From the NCBI GenBank assembly GCA_029959085.1, contig JARWIR010000035.1, positions 3,764,501 through 3,828,500 on the forward strand: a DNA stretch of 64,000 nt, given 5' to 3'. The notes beneath the pieces were generated by a model. It saw only the letters and a list, made by a program, of their open reading frames with translations. It did not search any database and was not told the DNA's origin. The position numbers and the translations under genes were made by a program. Below are positions 50,740 through 59,795 of the stretch, one piece after another; position 1 is the first letter of the stretch; each line of letters opens with the position of its first letter. Source of the stretch: Nemophila menziesii. Its lineage: Eukaryota; Streptophyta; Magnoliopsida; Boraginales; Hydrophyllaceae.

Positions 50740-52460
50740 ATGGCAGCCCAAGATCCACCACTCGGTGTACCCCTTGGTGGAGTGCAGAATCATCAACCAG
50801 GGATCCATCAACAAGATCCACCACCTGGTGTACAATTACCAGCAAGAGGAGGTAATGGGCAGAATAATCTTAACAATCAACAGAACCGAGTTGAACAAGA
50901 CCTTCCTGGCCTTAATGTACCATTCCATGTTCAACCCATCGGTTACCGACCTCTTGAGATTCCGAATATCAAATTTAGACCCGATCCGGGTATGCTCAGT
51001 CAATTTCAAAGTTTCGGACTGTATACTGGTACAGCAATTCAAGATCCGGTAAAAGCGATTCAAAAGTTCATGCAGATTTGTGATGCCTACATTACTCCTG
51101 GCATTACACGCGAGCAACTGTATTGTCATATGTTTTCGTTTTTCTTGACCAGAAGAGCTAGAGATTGGCTAGAAAGACAACCACATGGAACCATTCACTC
51201 TTGGAGAGAACTCCAAGCCGCGTTCTTTAACCGATTTTATCCGAAGAGCATGAGACTTAAAGATCAAGCCGAGCATGCGAGATTTTCCCAAGAAGATGGA
51301 GAAACAGTGGGAGAAGTATGGACAAGGTTTCAACAAAAATTAGCTAGATGTCCACTCCATGGTTATACACCTGCTCTACAACTTGCTATATTCTATGAAG
51401 GTCTTAATGAAAAAGGTAGAGAAAAGGTGGATAACATTGGAAAGGGTAATTTTGTGTCCATGAATCACAATGAAGCTTCCGAGGTGTTAGAAAATATTAT
51501 GGAACAAGAAAGAAGTTGGCCCTCAACGCGAGCTTCTGTAGCAAAGACCCGAGGAACGCTTCGTTTAGATGCAGAAACTGCGAACTCAGCTCAAATATCC
51601 TCGTTAGAAAATCAAATCAAAGAGCTGAGAATCGCGATGGAGAAGAATTTAGCCGCTACAAAGGTAGTACAAGAAGCACAAGATTGTCAACAATGTGGAG
51701 TTAACGATCATACATGGGAAGAGTGCGAATCAAATCCGCAATCTGTTTACTTTATATCCAACCGATGGGGTAACCGAAACCATCCGGGTATGCAGTATTC
51801 AAATCCACAAGGGGCTGCAAATCCTAGTCATTATCAACCGCGCCCCAGAACAACTCTTTCCAACAGAGAGGTCAGTACCAAAATCAATATCAGAATAGAC
51901 CTGCTCCCCCATAACAACCTGCTCAAGACGCTTATACCGATTCATTAGATCAGAAAGCTTTACCTCAGTACCCTCAAGAAGGATCTTTGGATCAACAAGC
52001 TCTAGACCGTTTGACCGCGAATATGAACGCTCAAGAAGAGAAGATCAGAGGACACGATGCCGTACTTCAGATAATAAGGACTCAAGTAGAACAGATGAAC
52101 AAAGTTTTAACAAGTTTTGTAGAACAACAGGAAGTAAAGGCAATCGAAGGAGGTGAAAACAATGTTGGGTTCGAAGCTTGCAAGGCTATATGCCTTGAAA
52201 TTGAAGAAGAAAAAGAAATACCACATGCTGCCATTAGTGCCGTGGAAGTTTCGAGTACTGAAGAAGAACCAACCAAGTCTAGCCCCGTGGAATCTGACTG
52301 TTCTGAAGTTTATGTGGAGGACGATCAAGAGAAAGCCGAATTTATAGAGTTATTGAGGAAGATGCAAGAGGAAATTCGATCGGTAGCGGAGTATGCAGCT
52401 GAGCTAGCTAAAAAGAAAGAGGAGGAAGACTCAAACAAGGAGTCAAAAATTAGAAGATGA
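50740..52460 (+). pseudogene. gag of element 3, nearly complete but with frame lesions
   Basis: The first ATG in frame is 50740 (MAAQDPPLGVP); the open frame reaches up to 50647 without an ATG. A Pro/Gln-rich lead is followed by the gag capsid-like domain (QDPVKAIQKFMQICD, RARDWLERQPHGTIHSWREL, FFNRFYP, LFYEGL-like), a coiled coil, and the knuckle CQQCGVNDHTWEEC. Near 51845 a one-base shift moves the frame, and a TAA near 51912 (PAPP*QPA) interrupts it. The continuation 51987-52460 is acidic and coiled-coil rich (NVGFEACKAICLEIEE). A second shift near 52440 leads into the protease frame. Gag would form the particle and bind RNA. Lesions are few, so it was functional recently. Confidence 0.85.
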
Positions 52461-52473
52461 AGTTGCACCTGCT

Positions 52474-53475
52474 GTGCATGAAGAGAAAGAAGAAGAGAAG
52501 GTGGACTCGCCACCTATTGTTCAACTAGTGTCATCCACTACTCCTGATACAAATCCTAAGGATGACACTGTTCTCAAGACATTTGTAGAGGCGTACCAAC
52601 CTGAAAATATCAACGCCCAAATGCTTGAGATTGCGAAGAGAGGACTTACACCGCAACAAGTTTTTACGCAAATTATTCCTGAGAAGGAGGCGAGTGTAGA
52701 GATCCCAAGAGAGAACCTTAGGGTTTCAAGGAGAAGTGAGAGAGAGCTACCAACAAAGCTTAAAGATCTGGGACGTTTCAACCTTCCTATTCAATTACAT
52801 GGTATGCTTAAGGTGAAAGCTATGTACGATGTGGGTTCTGGTGTGAATCTTATGCCTAAGTCCGTGTTCGAGAGACTTGGACTTCAGAAATCAGAGAAGA
52901 CTCCGGTGAAGTTGCAGTTTGCTGACAACTCAGTTAAAAGGACACGGGGAACAGTGGAGGACGTCTTAGTCCGTGCAGGTAATATCGCCATCCCTACTGA
53001 CTTTGTTATTCTTGAGTTTGATGCAGATAAGCAGGTTCCAATCATACTTGGACGGCCTTTCATGGCCACAAGTCAAAGTGTGATCAACTTCCAAGAAGGG
53101 ACCATCACCCTTCATGCAAAGAATGTATCCGAGACATTCTATGTCTTGGGTAAGAAACCAAGGAAGTTAGATGCCACAGTTCCTGTCATCCACAACCTTT
53201 CACATCACAAAGTCCCTCCTGAGGAGATCCACTTAAAACCTGTGGATACTGAGCCAAACATTGAGTTTGGGGTTGCCCATGAAGTTCTATGGAAAGCTCA
53301 CAAACGCGAGAATAGGCCACGAAGTTTCAAGGACTCGTGGATGGGACCATTCCTTATCACTAAGGTTGTTTCAGCCAAGGTGATAGAAATTCGCCCCAAA
53401 ACTGGGGTCAAGCGCAGATTAGTTGACGTTCATAGCTTTACTCGTTGTTGGGGAGGCTATATTCGCAAATCTTGA
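52474..53475 (+). CDS. Athila protease fused to an integrase-tail-like end, element 3
   Basis: 333 codons continuing the gag-linker frame. Residues about 80-110 hold LKDLGRFNLPIQLHG. The aspartic-protease active site is at AMYDVGSGVNLMP (usual D-L-G-A-S), with QFADNSVK and the second-half motif VPIILGRPFMAT. After FYVLGKKPRKLDA the frame crosses about 70 unassigned residues and ends with RSFKDSWMGPFLITKVV, IEI, and VDVHSFTRCWGGY, which aligns with the GPF/Y-type integrase C-terminus of element 4. RT, RNase H and integrase core would need some 800 residues between the two; there is no room. The same fusion recurs in both inverted-repeat arms, so it is a family feature. The stated start is the first Met in frame; the polyprotein would start at gag. 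Confidence 0.75.
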   Translation: MHEEKEEEKVDSPPIVQLVSSTTPDTNPKDDTVLKTFVEAYQPENINAQMLEIAKRGLTPQQVFTQIIPEKEASVEIPRENLRVSRRSERELPTKLKDLGRFNLPIQLHGMLKVKAMYDVGSGVNLMPKSVFERLGLQKSEKTPVKLQFADNSVKRTRGTVEDVLVRAGNIAIPTDFVILEFDADKQVPIILGRPFMATSQSVINFQEGTITLHAKNVSETFYVLGKKPRKLDATVPVIHNLSHHKVPPEEIHLKPVDTEPNIEFGVAHEVLWKAHKRENRPRSFKDSWMGPFLITKVVSAKVIEIRPKTGVKRRLVDVHSFTRCWGGYIRKS

Positions 53476-53485
53476 CAGAGGTAAC

Positions 53486-53539
53486 ACGTCTAACTTTGAA
53501 AGACGTAAAACAAAAGTGCTGTACGGGAGACAACCCGTA
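53486..53539 (+). promoter_or_regulatory. Post-pol double hairpin, element 3
   Basis: Hairpin I: ACGTCT-AACTTTGAA-AGACGT (53486-53506). Hairpin II: TACGGG-AGACAA-CCCGTA (53522-53539). They begin 11 bases after the stop of the protease/tail frame. Counterparts in element 4 and in the inverted-repeat arms show paired stem changes. Possible roles are splice or translation control of ORF2, or transcript end control; none is shown. Confidence 0.6.
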
Positions 53540-53689
53540 GTTTTTTAGTTTTCATGTCTTTTACGTTTTTAGTTTAAGTTTATTTTAGTTGTTTTTAGTT
53601 GATAATGCATATTTGAGAAAGGTATTAGTGTTTTTGGTGTGTAGGAATTGGAGAAATTGAGTTAGGGAAGAAAACGAAAATTTTTGGAG

Positions 53690-54105
53690 CGCAAGAATGA
53701 CCTGCGCGGACTACCCCACGGTGTACCCCCTATACCGCAGGTATGGTCCGCGTGATCAAAAGCCGTACCACGGGTTGCACCGCGGGTTTGATCCAGAACC
53801 GAAAAAAAAGTTGACCGCGGACTACCCCATGGTCCGTGCCATGGTCCGCGAGCCAAAAACACGTGCCACGGGGTGAGGTCCACGGGTATTTTTGATGAAG
53901 AAAGCTACAGAAGGCGTGGGGTACCCTCCGGTGTACCGCACACTGGTCCGCAGAGCAAAAACACGTGCCACGGGGTCCTCCCACGGGTTTTAACCAGTGA
54001 GCAAAAAAAAAAAAAAAAATCGAGCATCAGATGTTGCGGACTACCCTGCGGTACACCCCATGGTCCGCAGGGGTAGTCCGCAACGCCGCCAGAGAGAGAG
54101 AAACC
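53690..54105 (+). repeat. GC-rich repeat array with G-boxes, element 3
   Basis: Same slot and same words as in element 1: ACACGTGCCACGGGGT at 53859 and 53961, GCGGACTACCC at several places, GGTGTACCGC. A 17-base A run lies at 54004-54020. It forms the leader upstream of ORF2. Minus-strand frames across it (53662-54201) follow the repeats and are not regarded as genes. Confidence 0.7.
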
Positions 54106-54562
54106 TACGGGATTAATGTATAAAGGAGGTATTAAGCTTTTAGTTCCGAATTTTATAAACCTTAACCCTCTTTCTCTTCTCCAAAACTCTCCTAACTCCA
54201 TTGAAGCTCATCAAAACCTTCACCATTTACCAAAACACTACCCAATCATCAAGAAAAACACATCAAACCTTCTCTCCACATCATTACAAGAGAGATTCGA
54301 ACACCCAATCTTCACCAAATCTATTCAATTTGAAGAATCAAAGAACCAAATTTCACAAATTCATCCTACAATTTCTTAAATCCAAGCCAACCCATTACAA
54401 ATCCACCTCACCCACATAGAGATTCATCATCAATTCACCTATCCTAGGCCAAATCAAGCTTGTTCAACCATTAATTCACAAGTTCAAATTTCAAGGGTTG
54501 CTAAAGCTTTGAGTTGGGGGTTAATTGAAGATGACTAAAAGAACAACAATTTTAGCTAAAAG

Positions 54563-55726
54563 ATGGAGGTGAAGAGTAACAAGGGATTGGATTTAAACAA
54601 GAATAAATCAATTGAAAAAGGTGCTAGTTCTAAATCAAAGGGTAAAGATAAAGTTGAGAAGAGTGGCATACCTTTGTTTGATCGTAATGGTAAAAAGCTT
54701 TACTTTTATGCAAAGGAGAAAACACAACCTCAACAAGATCCTGCACCCAAAGAGAAAGTGGATACTTCAAGGGCCCTGAAGACTTCTGCAGAGAAACAGT
54801 TAAAAGAGCTGCCTTTTGCCTATGAGAAAGTATTCAAGGAAGAAGTTGGAAATGGAGAATACAAGAGATTCTTAGAGCTTGGTGAGAAATTGGGTTGGTC
54901 TACATTCATGGTAAGACGTTCTGAATTATGTCATGAATTAGTTTTGGAATTCTATTTAGGCCTCTTTAGCCGAGATAGAAATTGTGTTCCGATTAGAGGA
55001 AAGCTAGTTCCTTTCACAGTTGAGGAGATTAGGAACCACTTCAAGTTTAAGAAACTGAAAGGTTTGTGCAAATTTGAAGAAGCATTTGCTAAACGGAAAA
55101 TCTTTGATGAGGAATTACTTTTTGAGCATGTATTAGACAAAGAGAAAGTGCAATCACATAAGGGAGAATTGAAGGCACCTTGGCCTTACAAATATATTCA
55201 AGCAGATGCGCGAATTTGGCATACTTTCCTTGTCCCTAATATTTTTGGGAACACACGAACTTTGGATGTGACTATGAAGTACGCTCTACTTTTGGACTGT
55301 ATTTTGAGAGGAGAAGAAGTTGATGTGGCACAGTTGATCTATGAGGAGGTGATACGATTTTTGATCTCTCCTAAATCAGTTTATAATGTTAAATTTCCAA
55401 CCATGATCACGTGTCTTGTGCGAAAAGCGAATGTAGTATTGGGTGAAGAAGAGAAACTCGAGTTTAAGACGAGTTATATTGATAATGCTTTGATCAAGGA
55501 TATCTTTCGAAGAGTGGGTTCTACGCAAGTCTCGAAAGAAGAAAAGGAGCAAAGTTGCCAAGAGAAGATGGAGGAGCGTTTAACGAAATTCGAAGCAGCT
55601 CAAACTTCCTTAGTCAATGATGTGGCACAAATCAACGCTAACCAAGTGCACATCATGAAACTCCTTGAGCAATTAACGAAAGGTCCAGCAAATCCTACCT
55701 TGGATGTCAATGGTGCGAGGCAATAG
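54563..55726 (+). CDS. ORF2, env-position protein of Athila element 3, intact
   Basis: 387 codons, no stops. Lys-rich N-terminus (KGASSKSKGKDKVEKSG), then the domain seen in many plant Athila elements: LPFAYEKVF, LGEKLGWSTFM, LVLEFYLGLF, GKLVPFTVEEIRNHF, APWPYKYIQADARIWHTFL, TLDVTMKYALLLDCIL, VAQLIYEEVIRF, MITCLVRKAN. The C-terminal 90 residues are a coiled coil (MEERLTKFEAAQTSLVNDV). No transmembrane segment or signal peptide, so it does not look like an envelope protein. An earlier conserved ATG (54531) opens a 13-codon frame that overlaps this start out of frame, as a uORF or a lost original start. The protein's function is unknown; the domain goes under 'putative plant transposon protein'. 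Confidence 0.85.
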   Translation: MEVKSNKGLDLNKNKSIEKGASSKSKGKDKVEKSGIPLFDRNGKKLYFYAKEKTQPQQDPAPKEKVDTSRALKTSAEKQLKELPFAYEKVFKEEVGNGEYKRFLELGEKLGWSTFMVRRSELCHELVLEFYLGLFSRDRNCVPIRGKLVPFTVEEIRNHFKFKKLKGLCKFEEAFAKRKIFDEELLFEHVLDKEKVQSHKGELKAPWPYKYIQADARIWHTFLVPNIFGNTRTLDVTMKYALLLDCILRGEEVDVAQLIYEEVIRFLISPKSVYNVKFPTMITCLVRKANVVLGEEEKLEFKTSYIDNALIKDIFRRVGSTQVSKEEKEQSCQEKMEERLTKFEAAQTSLVNDVAQINANQVHIMKLLEQLTKGPANPTLDVNGARQ

Positions 55727-57277
55727 CCTCGAGAGTATGTTCTCTTTCTTCCTTACCATTTCTGTAAATATGTCTATCTGCTAATTTTAACTTCTGTTTT
55801 TCGAGTCTTTTTCGAGTCGTGGGGACACGGCTCATTTTTGAGTTGGGGGTGTGGGGATTTGTTGTCTCTCATCTCCATTTTTCTGTTTTTTGGTAGAAAT
55901 TAAAATTTTTGATACATGAGAATTAGATGTAGAGTGTGTTTAATAGCTTGAAAGCATAAGCTCAGTAGATTAATGATAGTAAGTAATATGTTTATGAGTT
56001 ATGTATTTGTATGCTTTGAGTATTTGCAGGAAAACACACATTGATAGTAAAGAAAATATTAGTGAGAAATGCGATAGAAAGTATGTTCGATCTCAGGGAA
56101 CCTTGGAAGTGTGTAGGCCATGAGATCCAAGCTAGTTGAAAAACTATTTGATGAAAGTGCTAAAGGTAAGAAAATAATTAATTACATAGTGTAGAAAGTG
56201 ATTAAGGCGGTTCTTTCATATTTAAATCCTTTGAAGCCTTTTTATACCTTCTCACCTTGTGATTTTATATATGCTATATCCTTCTCAGCCCCTTCTAGCC
56301 TTTATAAAGCCTTTTATTGAACCACGTTATAATCCATATCCTTTAGATTTTAGGACTTTTCCATATGACCCGCACTCGAATCGCGATGCATAGACAGTTG
56401 TTTTAGAGCTTGAGTTTGGGGTGGTGGGTCCACCATTATGGCAATTGTTATTGGGTTGGGATTATTGAGCTTATTAATTGTGCTTTGTGCATTATATTGA
56501 TGATGATTCACAGATTCTTATTGTAACCCTTTGCCGGGGTAATAGTGAATGAAAAAGAAGTTTCGAGATAATTTTGCCAACAAGGGCATTAAAAGAAAAA
56601 ATATATATATATGAGAAAATTAGTGTGATATCTCAACATAAAAGAGAGTCATAGCTATAGAAAAGAAATTGATTTGAAAAGAAAAGAAAATATATATATT
56701 CGGACCGGCAAAGTGGATTTTTAAGTGAACATCTTAAGCTTTAATTGGGTTATTGGGGATGCTAAATTGTGCATCAAGGAATTCATTGGGTTGAGTGAGA
56801 AACGTTTTATGATAGTAACTCAAGCTCTATGGCGATTCGTTGATGGCTAGTGAGGAGAGAGCCAAAAGCTCACTCCATATTATCCAAATATACTATCATA
56901 CCGTCCCTAAGCCTACATTACAACCTTAAAGACCTTTTGATTCTTTGCTATGTAATTGAGAAGTGATTGAGCCATTAGAGATTAGTTAAATGGAGCTTTG
57001 ATACTAATGAAAATCGATGAACAATCTATAGCTCTCTTGGGGAACTGAGTAAAGTCCCAATCCTTCTTACATTGCAAAACTAATCTGATCTTGAATTCAA
57101 GCCGTGTTGACTGTAGATATGAGAAGTGTACAGGTATGTAGTTTATGAATATTATTGCATGAAATTTTTTGAGTTATGTGCTTTAGGTTTATTCTATATA
57201 TTCTGCTATGCTTTTTCCCATTGTGTTAAGAATTTTATAAGTGTGTATTCATAGACTTCCCTTTGTTTTTATCTTTA
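55727..57277 (+). other. 3' non-coding region of element 3
   Basis: 1.55 kb without sense coding frames. Contains the GTGGGGACACGGCT block followed by TTTTTGAGTTGGGGGTGTGG (55801-55866) and GACCCGCACTCGAATCGCGAT...CTTGAGTTTGGGGTGGTGGG (56363-56430). Both are shared with elements 1 and 4. Confidence 0.7.
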
Positions 57278-57296
57278 TTGTATCGGGACGATACAA
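57278..57296 (+). promoter_or_regulatory. PPT-proximal hairpin, element 3
   Basis: TTGTATC-GGGAC-GATACAA, a perfect 7-bp stem, one base before the polypurine tract. Confidence 0.7.
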
Positions 57297-57297
57297 C

Positions 57298-57313
57298 TTT
57301 GAGTTGGGGGTCT
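57298..57313 (+). other. Polypurine tract of element 3
   Basis: TTTGAGTTGGGGGTCT immediately before TGATGTCTCC, the 3' LTR start. Confidence 0.85.
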
Positions 57314-58838
57314 TGATGTCTCCTCATTTGTGATAGATTTATGTTAGGATGAGACATCATTTTAAGTGATTTAGAAGTCAATAATGTTGATTTTCTTGAG
57401 TTTTAGTGTACTTTCCTATTTTGAGTCTTGATTTGTAGAATTGTTATTTTTAGAGCATATTGGGTTTAATTGTTTATTTAGTGTGTAGCTTTAAAGATAA
57501 TTATGGAGCTTAATTAGAATCCAAGTCAAAGATTACAACTTATGAAAAGAGATTTGCATGGTAATTGGAGATAAGGAAACAAAAGCTAAAAAGATGGAAA
57601 AGGAAAAGCTGCCTAAATCTGGGATTTTGCATACACGTCCAAAGATATGCGTTTTTACCTAAGAAATAGGCCGAATCTAGTGATTTCCTATGGAGTTGTT
57701 GCGATTCTTTCGGTATCTTATGGAGTTCAAACCGACCAATAACGAAGAAGATATGCTCAAAACGGTCCAGCAGTGTTTATCTTTATTTCCATATGAATTT
57801 GAGTTGGGCTAGAAGTCCAATACCTTACCTCTTCCTCAAGAAAACGAATTAGGTCTTCTAAACACCTATAAATACACCCTTATATCACTTGTAAATCCCC
57901 CTATTAATCCTTGCCTCATAGTAATTAGTTCTTAAGGTTTTATTCTTCCAGTTTATTGTAGAGAGTAAGATGATGTCTTTTGTAATTTCTTTTAGTTTAT
58001 TTCCATCAGGTATGAACTAAACTCCCCATAGCTTGGGTTTTGCATAATGTATAAACTATGAATTCTAATTCTTCTATCTAAGTTCCTTTGGGAATTATAT
58101 GTTTTAATTTGATATTAGCTACTTACTTAATATTTGTTTATGTGTTTTGATTTAATGTCTTTCCTAAAACTAATCACTTTAGGATTGTTTTAATAGTAGT
58201 TAGATGGTCTCCTTGACAGGGTGTTTAACTATTGAACCACCACATAATGTCTAGTGTCGATAGTAGTTCTGACAAAACATGCTTCTAACTAGATAGTCAT
58301 TAGGGTTTGTTTTAATCACCATATCACCAATTGATTGTAGTGTGCTGGATAGGGCCTTAGTGGCGTTTGATAACCCTATTTGAGTCCTCGTCTTTGTTGT
58401 GCCGTAGCCCCCTTAGTCGCTCTCAAGGTCTAAGGTATGGGAATTTAGAATCCTGACTAAGTATACCAAGAGCTAATATTCTCCCTTATTAACTAGATTC
58501 ATAGATAGAATTAGAAGGATTAGTGCATACTAGCAAAACCTGAGCTATACTTCTCATCTCATATTCTTAATCTTTTAGTTTATTGTCTTTACTTTTCCTA
58601 GTTTTAATTTAGAATCTCGAAATTCTCTCTTTACTTTATTTGTCTTCTAATTATTTACTTTTACTCGTTATTTCTACCTACGCGATTAACACACTTAAGT
58701 CCCTGAGAACGAACTCTACTTATCATTAAAACTTGCATACGTCCTGTAATACTTACAGTACTGTGCCTGTCTAGGGTGAGAATGCGTAGTTTCTTGGGTT
58801 ATTTTAATCTTATTTTTATTACACCCTAGGCACCACCA
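57314..58838 (+). repeat. Element 3 3' LTR
   Basis: 1525 bp; TATAAATA at 57867-57874. Ends CACCACCA and is followed by the TSD CCTAG at 58839-58843. Confidence 0.95.
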
Positions 58839-59759
58839 CCTAGATACTAAATCCTATTATCAATTGATCAGGTCAATAATAGTAAATATGCACAAATTAA
58901 TGAAAATACGAATAACCCAATTTGATTTAAATAATAAATATCCCAAATTCAAACATATAAAACGAAATCAAATTGGGATTAACCCATTATGCGTTCTCAA
59001 GCACTAAATTAAATTAGCTCATACTATTGCGGAAAACTAAATTAAAAGAAATAAAATTGTTCATATTTTTTTACAGAGAGAATTAAAAGAAAAACCTAAT
59101 TGCGGAATTAGATTAGCTGTGATTTGGAGATATAGACCGTCTCCAGCTCGGTAGCTTCTCTGCTTCCTTGCCTTGACTTCTCTATGATGTTTTCATTTGT
59201 AAAAAGTGAATTGTGTGTAAAATAGAAGTAAAAACCTTTATTTATACTCCAAAATTCGGACTAGGCCTTTAGGTAATGTTTTAAATGAAATAATAAAGGC
59301 CCAAGTCCATTATCTTAGCCCAAAATCCCGTAACTGCTACATCCCCTTCACTAAAACAACTCTAACCAACACGTTTCAACTCGGATTGACCTCATTCAAT
59401 TTGCTAAAATTCCGTAACTCAATGGGGCACGTTTTCTCTTCCGCAATCTTTGGCAACTTTCCAGATTTGTAGCTTTAAAATATCAACTCTTTTGGGATTT
59501 GTCTTCATGCTTTGACTCCATATCACGATCTTTGACTTTATTCTCGGATTCCTCTTCTAGCTAACATTCAAAACCTACAAACTTTTCACTAAAATACACA
59601 ATATTACTCGCAAAAGCTTAATAAATTAAAAATGCTAGAAATAAAAGAGGAAAATCGGATTATTACATATTTAGTCCAAAAGTCTATCAAAATAAACGAA
59701 TAAACACCAAAAATGATGTCTCCCAAGGACATAAAATTAGAACATTTAGGGAGACATCA
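58839..59759 (-). repeat. Element 4 3' LTR, inner part
   Basis: Continues the LTR begun at 48347 after the element 3 insertion. It ends GGGAGACATCA, the same LTR edge as in elements 1 and 3 (TGATGTCTCC on the minus strand). A candidate TATAAATA lies on the minus strand around 59238-59246. Confidence 0.8.
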
Positions 59760-59795
59760 AGACCCCCAACTCAAACCTTTGTCGTCCCGACAAAG
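59760..59795 (-). promoter_or_regulatory. PPT and PPT-proximal hairpin, element 4
   Basis: Minus strand: CTTTGTC-GGGAC-GACAAAG (59777-59795), then GTTTGAGTTGGGGGTCT, then the LTR. The loop equals that of elements 1 and 3; three of the seven stem pairs differ by paired changes. Confidence 0.7.

Larger units (their letters stand above)
48953..58838 (+). mobile_element. Athila-type LTR retrotransposon, element 3 (non-autonomous)
   Basis: 9886 bp with TG...CA LTRs, TSD CCTAG, primer-binding site, gag, protease, an integrase-tail-like end, post-pol hairpins, GC-rich G-box array, intact ORF2, 3' non-coding region and polypurine tract. RT, RNase H and integrase core are absent with no scar visible in the protease frame. 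LTRs 1538 and 1525 bp; they differ by point changes and by a deletion of about 13 bases in the 3' LTR near 57688. Confidence 0.95.
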
